This document shows, in pieces, positions 15,708 to 25,019 of a DNA stretch of 64,000 nucleotides. The position numbers and the translations under genes are program-made. This stretch comes from Candidatus Heimdallarchaeota archaeon LC_2 (GTDB taxonomy: Archaea > Asgardarchaeota > Heimdallarchaeia > Heimdallarchaeales > Kariarchaeaceae). The stretch's first letter is position 1. Every line of letters begins with the position of its first letter. The notes under the pieces are model-generated. The model saw only the letters and a program-made list of their open reading frames with translations, was not told where the DNA came from and did no database searches. The stretch spans positions 1 through 64,000 of the forward strand of contig MDVR01000042.1 of NCBI GenBank assembly GCA_001940725.1. Direction: 5' to 3'.

Positions 15708-15947
15708 ATGCAAATGTCAGATCAAAGTGACAAGGATTACTATTTTTTAGAAAATTTAAGAATTTTTGTGGTTTCTGTACCTATCGTTTTCATTATATTA
15801 TTTTACCTCAATATTATGGTTTTCAATTTATCTGATAAATCGAATGTGGGTGCAAATTTTGTGTATTTCATTATTTCAGGAATTATCGTCTATTATATAT
15901 ACAACCTCAATTTTGTACTAAGACATACTAGATTATTGCAAAAATAG
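15708..15947 (+). CDS. Small two-helix membrane protein, 79 aa
   Basis: Unknown. A short charged N-terminus (MQMSDQSDKDYYF) is followed by two transmembrane helices (VVSVPIVFIILFYLNIMV and FVYFIISGIIVYYIYNL). It lies alone between repeat copies 7 and 8, only about 340 bp apart, and is the smallest single-gene unit of the array. Confidence 0.5.
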   Translation: MQMSDQSDKDYYFLENLRIFVVSVPIVFIILFYLNIMVFNLSDKSNVGANFVYFIISGIIVYYIYNLNFVLRHTRLLQK

Positions 15948-15963
15948 ATTTGAGTAATAGCTA

Positions 15964-16010
15964 CATATCACCTTTTCCAAAAAGTCCCCATTTCTGTTCA
16001 TCAGTCTATT
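15964..16010 (+). repeat. Dispersed direct repeat, copy 8
   Basis: ATATCACCTTTTCC, AAAGTCCCCATTT, then CTGTTCATCAGTCTATTA. Confidence 0.82.
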
Positions 16011-16469
16011 ACCTCAAATTCGTTATTGATAACTACAAAACTATTCCATCTTTGTTTTACTATTTCCGATGACCTAAGTCAATTAAACTCGATTTATCCA
16101 ATTATAATCCCACCTATTTTTCTACTCGAATCACAGAATTATGGGTGTACTCGAAGCCTTCATATCAAAATAATATGTTCGATGGATTGGAATTAGATTA
16201 TCCTGAATTCGAAATATCGGTTTAATGCCCCACAAAAGGCTAATCGCTCAATAAATTCAACTATGTAATTCCAACAACTGCCTATAAGATTTTCATTCGA
16301 TCCATTAAATGAGAAGTAATTCTAACTAAGAATCAATTAATCGATTTTTTTTCTTCTCTCCTAAGCAATGTAGCTATTGCCAAAAAATGGATTGCGAAAA
16401 TTATTACACTAAAGAAATTCGAATTTTGTGGAATATATTCCAATTTGGAAGGTTATCGATTGAGTGGAA
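16011..16469. other. Gene-free stretch
   Basis: AT-rich sequence with no convincing frame on either strand. A degenerate half copy of the repeat (ATTTCCGATGACC then AGTCAATTA, near 16064-16086) may mark the remains of another unit. Confidence 0.4.
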
Positions 16470-17069
16470 TTACCCTTGAACTAGTTCTTCGTCCCTTTTT
16501 CTGTAATAATGATATGTGTCATTCATCCTTTTCCAAATCTTTTCATCAAATTTGATTTTCACTACTGATCTTAAGCTTGGAAGAAGTGACTCTCTGAAAT
16601 AGCAATTATCACCTTTCGGGCAGTTATCTGAATTATGTAGTTTTTCAAACCAAGGAAGAATTACTTCTTGTAAGACCTGTTCTTCAAATTCAGCAAGACT
16701 TTTTTCATCTAAATTTTTCCAATTACTGTCAATCCATTTTAATGAAATTGTATGGTTGATGTCTTTAATGACCGTGTCAATCTCTTGAGTCATTTTTTCA
16801 GAATCAAGATTATCAGAAACTCCAAAAATCACAGTAACTCCTGATTTTAGCCTTTTTACGACTTTTGTAATCTCATTAAATTTGTCTGGTGAACTATCAT
16901 TGGTTTCATCAATCGTATGCTTTAATGAAGTTAAATATCTATGTAAAAGAACATCATTCTCATAAAAATTTCCACATATGTTCCCATAACACTTACTGTA
17001 CATTGGTAATCCATTTTTGGACAATATTTGCAAAAACTCGATTTTCATATTGTGCAGCTCGATTTCCAA
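16470..17069 (-). CDS. Hypothetical protein, 199 aa
   Basis: Not recognised. Predominantly helical and soluble, with cysteine pairs in SKCYGNICGNF near the N-terminus and NCPKGDNCYF towards the C-terminus that could bind metal. No signal peptide or membrane segment. It lies alone between repeat copies 8 and 9. Confidence 0.55.
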   Translation of the reverse strand: MEIELHNMKIEFLQILSKNGLPMYSKCYGNICGNFYENDVLLHRYLTSLKHTIDETNDSSPDKFNEITKVVKRLKSGVTVIFGVSDNLDSEKMTQEIDTVIKDINHTISLKWIDSNWKNLDEKSLAEFEEQVLQEVILPWFEKLHNSDNCPKGDNCYFRESLLPSLRSVVKIKFDEKIWKRMNDTYHYYRKRDEELVQG

Positions 17070-17180
17070 TTATTAAATTATGTTATAGTCGAATTATCTA
17101 TTCTGATTTATTGGTTTAACTATCTACCCCTTTCCCATGAAGATCGAACTTGATATATCGTGATTTGATTAATAAATGGG

Positions 17181-17230
17181 TTAATTCTAGACGCCTTTTC
17201 CAAAATCTCCGATTCCAATCATCAGTCTAT
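17181..17230 (+). repeat. Dispersed direct repeat, copy 9
   Basis: TTAATTCTAGACGCCTTTTCC, then ATTCCAATCATCAGTCTAT. Confidence 0.85.
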
Positions 17231-17276
17231 ATTCTTACATTTGTATGCATTACCGATCAATCAATTAAAAAAATAA

Positions 17277-17915
17277 TCAAAGTTTAATTGATACAGTAAC
17301 TCCATCTCGGATTGGTATTACCATGGAAAAAACTCTTGGATCGGAAAAAGCAAGTCGGGCATATTCGTTGACACCGATCGTGTTCCTATCTTCTGATTTT
17401 TCATGAGTCACCCATCCCTTCCAGAGGGTATTATCTGTGATGAGTATACCACCTTTTCTTAATCTAGGGACCGAGTTTCTAAATGCTTCTGGATATCCAT
17501 GTTTATCAATGTCATTATAAATAATATCAAATTCCCCCTCGATACTATTCATTATACTAACTGCGTCTCCGACTATAAATTTAATTTTATTATCTAATCT
17601 CGCTTCGGAAAAATACCTTTCAGCAAGAAGTTTATTTTTCTCATCTCCATCTGTACAAAATATTTCACACCGGTCATCCGATGCTCGAGCAAACCAAACC
17701 GCTGAATATCCGTATCCTGAACCTAGTTCCATTATACGATTTGGTTTGAGGAGAATTGTATACTGTTTAAGAAATTGGCCAACAAGTGGCCCAACGATTG
17801 GGAAACTGTATTCTGCAGCTCGTTCTTCCATGTCTCGAAGAACATTATCTCTTATAGGAATTAGTCTTTCTAGATAATCTGTTATCACCTGATTTAGTAT
17901 TGGTATTCGTTGCAC
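17277..17915 (-). CDS. SAM-dependent O-methyltransferase (COMT/CCoAOMT type)
   Basis: A 212-aa class I methyltransferase. Motif I is MELGSGYGYSAVWFA, the acidic SAM-binding loop is CTDGDEKN, then GDAVSIM and the DIIYNDIDK strand that in this family holds a metal ligand. GGILITDNTLWKG is the typical later motif. The expected reaction is O-methylation of a catechol-like or other hydroxyl substrate; the substrate is unknown. Single gene between repeat copies 9 and 10. Confidence 0.88.
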   Translation of the reverse strand: MQRIPILNQVITDYLERLIPIRDNVLRDMEERAAEYSFPIVGPLVGQFLKQYTILLKPNRIMELGSGYGYSAVWFARASDDRCEIFCTDGDEKNKLLAERYFSEARLDNKIKFIVGDAVSIMNSIEGEFDIIYNDIDKHGYPEAFRNSVPRLRKGGILITDNTLWKGWVTHEKSEDRNTIGVNEYARLAFSDPRVFSMVIPIRDGVTVSIKL

Positions 17916-18008
17916 AATTTTGAGAAATGATGAATTAATAATTAGGGTTGTTGTTTTGGGTGTAAGTTTTAATTGCTTAAATCTAATAGAAATGAAAACT
18001 TTTCATTG

Positions 18009-18040
18009 ATTCTATATTCCCCATTTCCGATCATCATCAT
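18009..18040 (+). repeat. Dispersed direct repeat, copy 10 (partial)
   Basis: ATTCTATATTCCCC followed by ATTTCCGATCATCATCATC. It touches the 3' end of the Thr-rich protein gene. Confidence 0.72.
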
Positions 18041-18834
18041 CTTAACTTTCTAATTCTTGTCAAAAGGGCGAATACAAAGAGAAAGGATATCAGAAATCTG
18101 ATAGGTAATTGCGGATTTTCTGAAGTTAAAGAAGTCACGGTTGAAGACACAGAACTTGGGATTAAACTCCTTGATGGTTCAGAAGGTGAATTTATGTTTG
18201 AGGTTTCGGATGAAATGACCGTATCGGTATCGATGGGTGTGGTAACCGAATTTGATATCATAGTCAGGTATCTAGTGGTGGAAGTGTCTGGGTTACTTGA
18301 AGTTGTGGTTGATTGTGTATTTGTACTTGAAGATGTTGTTGTTGTAGTGGGTGTTGATGTGGTGGTAGTTGTTGATGTGATGGGAGTTGTTGTAGTGGGT
18401 GCTGATGTGGTGGGAGTTGTTGTAGTAGTTGTTGATGTTGAAATTGAAAACACAGTCACTGTTACTGAATCGGTTGCTGGGGCAGCTTGGCCTTGATCCA
18501 CTCCATTGTCCTTTATAGTTATTTTAAAGACATAATTATCCACATTTAACCCATCAATATCAACTACAATGTCCACGTCATCTTGCCAACTCGCAGCATT
18601 ATGTTTACTTAGTATCACACCATCCTGAGTTACCGTGTAAGTAGAGGGTGTGTCAGCTGACTCATGAGCCCGATATACCCAAATAAGCTTGTTCCCAGTG
18701 GTACCTACAAGATAGCTTAAATCAGAGGGACCTGAAATTTGCAAGGGGGGTAAATGTATTGACGAAGAGACAGCAGTGGTAGATATGAGTGAAATCATAA
18801 ATACTAAGTACAACAAAACACTTTGCTTACTCAC
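18037..18834 (-). CDS. Thr/Ser-rich secreted cell-surface protein, 265 aa
   Basis: Signal peptide (SVLLYLVFMISLIS), then a beta-type domain of about 110 residues with an Ig/cadherin-like ending (DSVTVTVF). A Thr/Ser/Pro stalk follows (about residues 130-190, runs of T with P and S), typical of O-glycosylated spacers. The C-terminus has one membrane helix (FLISFLFVFALL) and a basic tail RIRKLR. The Val-rich frame on the opposite strand at 18194-18496 is only a shadow of the Thr codon runs. Confidence 0.8.
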   Translation of the reverse strand: MSKQSVLLYLVFMISLISTTAVSSSIHLPPLQISGPSDLSYLVGTTGNKLIWVYRAHESADTPSTYTVTQDGVILSKHNAASWQDDVDIVVDIDGLNVDNYVFKITIKDNGVDQGQAAPATDSVTVTVFSISTSTTTTTTPTTSAPTTTTPITSTTTTTSTPTTTTTSSSTNTQSTTTSSNPDTSTTRYLTMISNSVTTPIDTDTVISSETSNINSPSEPSRSLIPSSVSSTVTSLTSENPQLPIRFLISFLFVFALLTRIRKLR

Positions 18835-18884
18835 AAACGTTAAATTAAATTCTATTATAAAAATAATTATGCTATAGAATTTTT

Positions 18885-19351
18885 CATGATCATTTTTAGT
18901 ATATATTTTCTAATTTCAAAGAAAATAATTACTTCACGTTCTGCAACTCTATATCTGATGTTGCCATCACTTTTCCTTCTTTGTCTTTACACAAAAAAAG
19001 TATTGTTGAAATAGGTTCTGTTCAATAATGAACGGTGCTTCCTTCTGCTTCTCATCCTACTGGGATCAACAAAGGCAGGGTTTCCGTGATCTTTAACTAC
19101 TGGCAGATCATATTCAGTCCGTAAACTGAGTACCAGCATTCCTGAATTAACAGGGTAGGACAAGCATTACGATTTTTCGGTACGCTTCCAGCTTTTCCGG
19201 TCTTCCTCTTTTTAGAAGAAGCGACAGGTAGACACTTACCTAGTCCTCTTACTCCTTTATTTCTAAAGGTAATAAGTTAAATTTGTGCGATCTTTAGATT
19301 GCAACTTCTAATATTATGTGATTTGACTATTTAAAGTACTGAAGATATATA
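18885..19351 (-). ncRNA. Three-copy structured repeat element, copy 2 (possible RNA gene)
   Basis: Read on the minus strand it matches 13129-13573 from TATA-like ACTTTAAATAG through the hairpin blocks to the tail before GATCATG. The CTGG/CCAG closing stem (19100-19103 with 19133-19136) encloses TCAGT/ACTGA, where copy 1 has TTAGT/ACTGA. The GTTCC/GGAAC hairpin of copy 1 is here GTTC/GAAC with a new loop ATTATT (19020-19033). The stem is kept while the sequence differs. A 50-codon frame (18987-19139) parallels the 43-codon frame of copy 1. Confidence 0.6.
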
Positions 19352-19450
19352 TCAATAACTAGTTCAATGTATATACAAAATTTTTCATGTCAAAACAATC
19401 GATGATCTAATCTGAAAAATAGGCAATTAGAAATGATGAACATTAATTTG

Positions 19451-19490
19451 ATCAATCCAATAAATCCCTCATTTCTGATCATCTGTTTAT
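19451..19490 (+). repeat. Dispersed direct repeat, copy 11 (partial)
   Basis: AATCCCTC, then ATTTCTGATCATCTGTTTAT. It lies upstream of the second beta-helix gene. Confidence 0.7.
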
Positions 19491-19582
19491 TAGGACAGAA
19501 AAAATAATTCCATACCAACAAACAATCAATATTCCCTACTCATAAAGTATTAATAATTTGGATTTATTTTTAATGTGATAAT

Positions 19583-21106
19583 GTGGTGGGAGTGAAAAGA
19601 AGGTCTATATTTACTGGATTCCTCATTTTTGTAATAATAAATGCAACTATTTTAGTTACAATAAATGCAAATCCATCTTTTAATAATAACAATTCATTGA
19701 ATCTATCTCAATCAAATGAGTTAGTTACACGTGAGAAAATTAATGTTAATGGAAATAATGGCTTTAATGAATTTCCTGGTACTGGTATTGTCTCTGATCC
19801 TTATGTAATTTCTAATTTTGAGATTATCTCTCCAGTATCAAATGATTATGATTTAATAGTTATAGAAGACACTACTGCACATTTTATTATTGAGAACAAC
19901 TATTTATCTGGTGAGAATCATAATACTGGTTTTGGTATAGCCTTACGCAATGCACAAAATGGTTTGATTAGGAATAATACAATAGTTAAAAACACTCATA
20001 GTCATATCGAAATAGCTAATTCAGTAAACATTATTATTGAATCAAATATTGTTACTGACAGTGGAGGACATGGAATATTATTATCTGAAGCAAATAATAA
20101 CACTATTCGCCATAATACAATAAGTTTGAGTGGTGGTGACGGGATTGCTAGTTATTTCTCTATCAACAATATCATTGAGAATAACACGTTGTCATTGAAT
20201 GGCTTGAATGGAATAAGAATTGAAATAAGCGACTTCCATTTAGTCAACCAAAATACCATAACACAAAATGTGGAGGGTGGATTGTACATTGGGAGTGGGG
20301 TTGGTAATAATGTCATATCAAATTGGATCTCAGGTAATCCTACTGGTATTGGATTTAGCAAAGAAGAATTTTCTGATCCATCTTCTATGAATAAAATAAG
20401 CAATAACATTATCTCAAATAATCAACAAGGGATTCTAATAGGCCAAAGTAATGAGAACACAATCTCCCACAATTTAATAGAGGGAAACGAATTTGATGGA
20501 ATAACTGTGGATGCTTCAAATAACAACAACTTTAGTGAAAATAATTTCTTTAATAATGGACGAGGTATATTGAGCTCAGGTGGATCCACAAACAATATCA
20601 TAAATTGTAATTTATTCGAAGATAACGACGATTATGGTACATATATCGAGGTTAATTCTGAATTTGAATTGGTTTCTGAAAATGATTTCATTGATAATCA
20701 ATTAATTCCTCAGGCTGCCGATAATGGATTTGCAAATTTATTTGAAAAAAATTTTTGGAGTGATTTAGGAGATTTAGATTTTAATGGAGATGGGATAAAT
20801 GATATTGAGTATATGATTGACGGAAGTGGTGGAAACGTAGATAATACCTCATCACCTATTAGAAATTCTGATCCAAATAGTAATATTTCGATTTGTAGAG
20901 TGGGTTTGTTAGTAATACTTGATACTATTGTAGCTCCATTACCCACAACGATTATAACAGATGACCTCTTACAACCAAAACTTGTGTTGCCAATTACGGA
21001 ACCCTTCCTTCTCATTTTCTTTGGTGCAGCTTCAATTACTATCATTATCAGTTTATTTTATCTGCGAAAATCTAACATCCATTCTATTAAAGAAAAATCA
21101 ACTTAG
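19583..21106 (+). CDS. NosD-like parallel beta-helix surface protein (paralog 2)
   Basis: Same layout as 5192-6709: signal peptide (FTGFLIFVIINATILV), Asn-rich beta-helix rungs, a C-terminal membrane helix (LLIFFGAASITIIISLFYL) and the RKSNIHS tail. The N-terminal motif EFPGTGIVSDPYVISNF corresponds to GFPGSGTKEDPYIISGF in paralog 1. The middle of the helix has diverged far more than the anchor, which fits selection on a variable exposed surface with a fixed anchor. The start codon is GTG, at 19583 or the GTG at 19592. Confidence 0.85.
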   Translation: MVGVKRRSIFTGFLIFVIINATILVTINANPSFNNNNSLNLSQSNELVTREKINVNGNNGFNEFPGTGIVSDPYVISNFEIISPVSNDYDLIVIEDTTAHFIIENNYLSGENHNTGFGIALRNAQNGLIRNNTIVKNTHSHIEIANSVNIIIESNIVTDSGGHGILLSEANNNTIRHNTISLSGGDGIASYFSINNIIENNTLSLNGLNGIRIEISDFHLVNQNTITQNVEGGLYIGSGVGNNVISNWISGNPTGIGFSKEEFSDPSSMNKISNNIISNNQQGILIGQSNENTISHNLIEGNEFDGITVDASNNNNFSENNFFNNGRGILSSGGSTNNIINCNLFEDNDDYGTYIEVNSEFELVSENDFIDNQLIPQAADNGFANLFEKNFWSDLGDLDFNGDGINDIEYMIDGSGGNVDNTSSPIRNSDPNSNISICRVGLLVILDTIVAPLPTTIITDDLLQPKLVLPITEPFLLIFFGAASITIIISLFYLRKSNIHSIKEKST

Positions 21107-21190
21107 ATAATAAACTGGAAAACAGATTTTTTGAACGGTTATACTAAAAAAAAACTGAAACTATAATCTATTATTTATCTACTACATAAC

Positions 21191-21262
21191 CCGACTACAA
21201 AATCTCCCCATTTCTGACCATCTGTCAATCGTCTTAGAACAAAAAACCGTCAATAATGACAT
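21191..21262 (+). repeat. Dispersed direct repeat, copy 12, with 3' tail
   Basis: The core AAATCTCCCCATTTCTGACC, then ATCTGTCAATC, ends near 21230. The following 32 bp (21231-21262, GTCTTAGAACAAAAAACCG onwards) match the tail of copy 1 with one difference, although the downstream genes are unrelated (GTPase here, beta-helix protein there). Confidence 0.85.
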
Positions 21263-21358
21263 AATGTTGTTTGAAAAGTTCCAAGATAAAGAACTATTTA
21301 AACTAAATTTTGATTATTTTTATTCAGCATAACATTTGGAGGATAAATCATTTTCAAC

Positions 21359-21913
21359 GTGGGTCACGATAGATTCATTTACAAGGTTACATTACTTGGC
21401 GATGGAGGGGTTGGCAAAACAAGTTTAAGAAAGAGGTATCTAGGAGAAGGATTTAGCAGCGATTATTTGACAACAATTGGTGCAGATTTCGCTTTAAAAA
21501 GATTTGAAGAAGAAAGTATATCGATGCAGATTTGGGATCTAGCAGGTCAGCCACGATTTAGTGGTGTCCGAGAAGTCTATTATGCCGGTACTAAGGGTGC
21601 GGTTCTCATCTATGATATCACTCGTCCTGAAACATTCTACTCAATTACTGATTGGATAACTGAACTCATTACTCACAGAAATTTAGATAAGCCACTACCT
21701 CTTGTCTTGGTTGCAAATAAAACTGATCTTACCTCAGAAGATTATTATCCAATTGTAGAAAAGCAACAGGGAATTGATTATGCGAAACAATTAAGCGATT
21801 GGGTAAAGTTAGAAGTGCCATTCATTGAAACTTCAGCTAAAACTGGACTAAATGTTGAGAACACATTTAGAACAATGATTAATAATTTGACTTCTGTGTT
21901 TCAATCAAATTAA
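21359..21913 (+). CDS. Ras-superfamily small GTPase
   Basis: A 184-aa GTP-binding protein with all G motifs: G1 GDGGVGKT (14-21), G2 Thr region (TTIGADF), G3 WDLAGQP, G4 NKTD and G5 ETSAK. The order and sequence resemble Rab/Ras-type GTPases, which are numerous in Asgard archaea. There is no C-terminal cysteine for prenylation. Start choice is uncertain: the GGAGGA at 21338-21343 is 15 nt from the GTG at 21359 but 6 nt from an in-frame ATT at 21350; TAA at 21344 excludes anything further upstream. Confidence 0.93.
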   Translation: MGHDRFIYKVTLLGDGGVGKTSLRKRYLGEGFSSDYLTTIGADFALKRFEEESISMQIWDLAGQPRFSGVREVYYAGTKGAVLIYDITRPETFYSITDWITELITHRNLDKPLPLVLVANKTDLTSEDYYPIVEKQQGIDYAKQLSDWVKLEVPFIETSAKTGLNVENTFRTMINNLTSVFQSN

Positions 21914-22040
21914 TATCGATTGATAGGTCATATCCACACCAAGTTGCAAATCATGGTGAGTAATTCTAATTCGAAAGCATCACACCATTTTCAATCTCCA
22001 TTTCATATCTTTTCGATTTATGATTACCACTCAAATTCAT

Positions 22041-22085
22041 ATTTCGCTTTTTCCAAAAAAAAAACATTTCCAATCATAAGTCTAT
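22041..22085 (+). repeat. Dispersed direct repeat, copy 13
   Basis: ATTTCGCTTTTTCC, an A-rich middle, then ATTTCCAATCATAAGTCTAT. Confidence 0.72.
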
Positions 22086-22167
22086 ACTGAAAAATTATGT
22101 AAATTTTGAAGAAATCTCTGGATTCCAAATATACCTATACCCGCTTTTGCTGAATTATCTAGATTCA

Positions 22168-23385
22168 TTACGTAAGTATTTCATAAATTATATCCTCAAA
22201 ATCTTTTAACAAAGGAGTCTGAAACATTGATCCTGATTTATGCATATATACAACTATAATTTCTTCTTTTGGATCGATCCAATGAATTATAACATCTCCC
22301 CCGGACCACCCAAATGAGCCTGGAGTTACCTTTGAGTTATCTTTCATTTTAACTCTGACCCCTAGACCATACCCGTAACCATCAAGAAAGTAGTCTGAAT
22401 ATTTAAGGTCCAATCCAAATGAAATGGGAAGTTGATCTTGAGAAAGATGGTTTGATGTCATCATATTGACTGTATCGGCTTTCAAAATCCGTTGATTATT
22501 GTATAAACCATTATTTAACAGCATTTGTGAAAAATTCATTATATCTTTAACACTTGAATATATCCCGGCTAATCCCACATGGGCACTAGGTGGTTTAGTA
22601 ATTCGTTCCCTTCGTTCAGGTACTGTGTAATCGATCGATAATAATATTTTACCATTTTCAGATTTATAGGAATTACCAAATCGATGGAATTGACTATCAG
22701 GAACAAGAAATCCAGTATCCACCATATTCAGTTTAGAAAACAAATTTTCTCTAAGAAATTCCTCCCATGGCTGTTCGCTAATTTTTTCCATAATTAAAGC
22801 CAACACATCCATACTTTCACTGTAATTCCATTTAGTCCCTGGTTGAAATAACAAAGGGGGTTGAAAGTACAAATCTATGATCTCTTTCATCGATTTTGAA
22901 CGAGTGAGGTTTTCTTTTACAATTTTATTGAAAATTTCACTATGTAATTTATCTGCTGGATGATTGTTGTCAAATCCGACTGATAACCCCGATCTATTAG
23001 TCATTAAATCAAGAAACGTAATTTCCCTTTTAATTTTTTCAAGTATCAATTCTCCGTCCTTTTCTTCAACAAAAACTTTTGCATCTTTTGCTTTCGGATA
23101 GAAAGGATAAATTGGATCATCAAGGTTAAATTTACCTCTGTCATAAAGGATTAAAGCTCCAACCACATAAAGTGGTTTCATGAGTGAATAAATGTTAAAA
23201 ATGTCATCTAGAGATTGAGGCGTTTCATTTTCATAATTTTTAAAACCATGAGCCTCAGCATATACAATTTGATTTTTGTGTGAAACCACAGTTACAATAC
23301 CTGCTAAATTTTTTTTGTTAATGTATTCCGAAATTTTATCAGTTAATGGATTGAACCTTTGAGTTTCAGAGTTTTCATAAGGCAT
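22168..23385 (-). CDS. Serine hydrolase of the beta-lactamase/class C PBP family
   Basis: A 405-aa protein with the SxxK active-site motif (IYSLMKPL, about residue 68) and the YSE triad equivalent of YxN (WNYSESMDVLALIMEKI). The HVGLAGIYSS and GYGYGLGV segments also match this family of esterases, peptidases and beta-lactamase-like hydrolases. No signal peptide is seen, so it is probably cytoplasmic; the substrate is unknown. Single gene between repeat copies 13 and 14. Confidence 0.88.
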   Translation of the reverse strand: MPYENSETQRFNPLTDKISEYINKKNLAGIVTVVSHKNQIVYAEAHGFKNYENETPQSLDDIFNIYSLMKPLYVVGALILYDRGKFNLDDPIYPFYPKAKDAKVFVEEKDGELILEKIKREITFLDLMTNRSGLSVGFDNNHPADKLHSEIFNKIVKENLTRSKSMKEIIDLYFQPPLLFQPGTKWNYSESMDVLALIMEKISEQPWEEFLRENLFSKLNMVDTGFLVPDSQFHRFGNSYKSENGKILLSIDYTVPERRERITKPPSAHVGLAGIYSSVKDIMNFSQMLLNNGLYNNQRILKADTVNMMTSNHLSQDQLPISFGLDLKYSDYFLDGYGYGLGVRVKMKDNSKVTPGSFGWSGGDVIIHWIDPKEEIIVVYMHKSGSMFQTPLLKDFEDIIYEILT

Positions 23386-23831
23386 CTGTGAACTCTCTAT
23401 AAACTATCAATTAATATAATTCTTCTTGTGTGGTCGTGCAATTAATACTCGAATTAATAACCTGAATCCTCTCCTGAGAAATCTTCTGCAATAGACAAAA
23501 TTGAAATAATCCGAATAAAAGACTATTTGGAAGAACTAAAGAAATTATTATTGTAATGTTATTCGCTTACCTAGTTGAAACTGAAACTCTTGTGGAAGAT
23601 TGATCGCGTCTATTAAAGGGATATAAATTCCAATGATCTAGAATTAGTTAGTGAAATCATTATATTACGCTTAGCCGGACCTATACGCAAAGTTGAAAAA
23701 TAATATCTACTTGTCCTAAGGTATCCTTCATAAATAATGGATAGAACTCTCCAACAACTGCCTCTCTATTCTGATTGATTAAATCACAATACAAGTTGAA
23801 AGAATATTGAAGGAAAATCAATTCGGTTTTG
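23386..23831. other. Gene-free stretch
   Basis: No frame of note on either strand and no copy of either repeat family. It contains only the upstream region of the hydrolase gene and AT-rich sequence. Confidence 0.4.
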
Positions 23832-24050
23832 CTAGAATATTATTTGAAATTGATAAATGAGCGAATTAGTATCTCCATCAATATAAATTGGTGAAACTAC
23901 GGTATACTGATTCGGTGTGATCTTATCATCATTAACTTTATTGTTAAAGTGATATTGTCTATTAATTGAATTTTTATTAATCACTCCTGTAATAGTAAAT
24001 ATTGATGTGAGTAAGAAAAATATTAAAATTGTTGATTTATAAAATTTCAT
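23832..24050 (-). CDS. Small secreted or membrane peptide, 72 aa
   Basis: A hydrophobic N-terminus (STILIFFLLTSIFTITGV) resembles a signal peptide or anchor, followed by a short polar, Asn-rich region. No homology is recognised. The start fits an ATG preceded by AT-rich promoter-like sequence, but the gene could be a remnant of a longer secreted protein. Confidence 0.4.
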   Translation of the reverse strand: MKFYKSTILIFFLLTSIFTITGVINKNSINRQYHFNNKVNDDKITPNQYTVVSPIYIDGDTNSLIYQFQIIF

Positions 24051-24244
24051 AATATTCTTTCCTAAGGTTTTATCTCCTATACTTCTGAATTACAAATTAT
24101 TAACTGAATTAACATTAAATATTATTAAACACCTATTATCGGAGAATTGTTTTCAATTTTTAATATAGTACAATTTGTTTCACGATTTGTAAGTAACCCA
24201 GAAGATGTCGGCTTAGATTGTTAAGTCGAATTATTAGTTATCTA

Positions 24245-24278
24245 TTATTAATTCCCCATTTCCGATCATCAGTCTATA
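24245..24278 (+). repeat. Dispersed direct repeat, copy 14 (partial)
   Basis: ATTAATTCCCC, then ATTTCCGATCATCAGTCTAT. Confidence 0.75.
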
Positions 24279-24300
24279 TAGACAATCGCAACGATCGATG

Positions 24301-24852
24301 TTATTCATATGTTGGGAGAATGTTTTGCGATCTTAGACTATCTAAGTACTTAATGATTTTCTGTTTATCTCCTTCTTCCGTCAATGATGCTCCGATTTCG
24401 GTCAACCATTGATAAAAATCAATGTTGACAGTAGAGCTGATAATTAGATCTTCCGCAAATGTGAATGTGTAAAAAGATTCAATGGAAATTCGTTTATCAG
24501 TTGCAGGAAACCCCAAAATATCCTCAATATGATTAAAGGAAACAATCGAATGTATCAGAACCTTCTCAGCATTTGTAAAAATGTCTAAGATTTTATATTT
24601 TACATTTCCCATGTACTTTGCATATATTGATAACCGTTTTAAGAATGATTCAATACCGGACTGATACTCGATTGATGGATCTATATCCTGCCAGATTTGA
24701 TTCCATGTGTTATCAATGGATTGGGTCCCTGCGCGATATTTGGGATGAACTAATCCCTCCATTGCATAATTAGTTTTGTGCGGATGAGTTTCCTCATAAA
24801 GTCGAATAAACTGAATAGCCTTGTCAATATTTACATTAGTGTCCACAATCAT
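24301..24852 (-). CDS. SnoaL-like (NTF2-fold) protein
   Basis: A 183-aa protein. The sequence resembles SnoaL-like ester-cyclase proteins: an N-terminal helix, then HPKYRAG, a middle segment IVSFNHIEDILGFPATDKRISIE with the FPATDKR loop typical of the family, and a late SSTVNIDFYQWLTEIGA stretch. The family's alpha+beta barrel binds small hydrophobic substrates; catalysis here is unknown. The first 17 codons and the upstream region are duplicated at 4930-5123. Flanked by repeat copies 14 and 15. Confidence 0.65.
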   Translation of the reverse strand: MIVDTNVNIDKAIQFIRLYEETHPHKTNYAMEGLVHPKYRAGTQSIDNTWNQIWQDIDPSIEYQSGIESFLKRLSIYAKYMGNVKYKILDIFTNAEKVLIHSIVSFNHIEDILGFPATDKRISIESFYTFTFAEDLIISSTVNIDFYQWLTEIGASLTEEGDKQKIIKYLDSLRSQNILPTYE

Positions 24853-24940
24853 TCTTTAGTAGCATTAGTTTAAATTCTTAGATCCAAGAAAGTCAGATTT
24901 GAAGAAAATTAATTATATTTAATTTAAAACATAGTTATAG

Positions 24941-24992
24941 ACATTCTAAAAGCCTTTTGCAAAAATCTCCCATTTCCAATCATCAGACTATT
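24941..24992 (+). repeat. Dispersed direct repeat, copy 15
   Basis: ACATTCTAAAAGCCTTTTGC, then ATTTCCAATCATCAGACTATT. It is part of the 193-bp block shared with 4930-5123. Confidence 0.82.
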
Positions 24993-25019
24993 ATTCAATA
25001 ATCAATCAACTAGTTTTAT

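Noticed and set aside
18194..18496. Val-rich 100-codon frame
   Set aside because: Exact antisense shadow of the Thr-codon stalk of the surface protein at 18037-18834.
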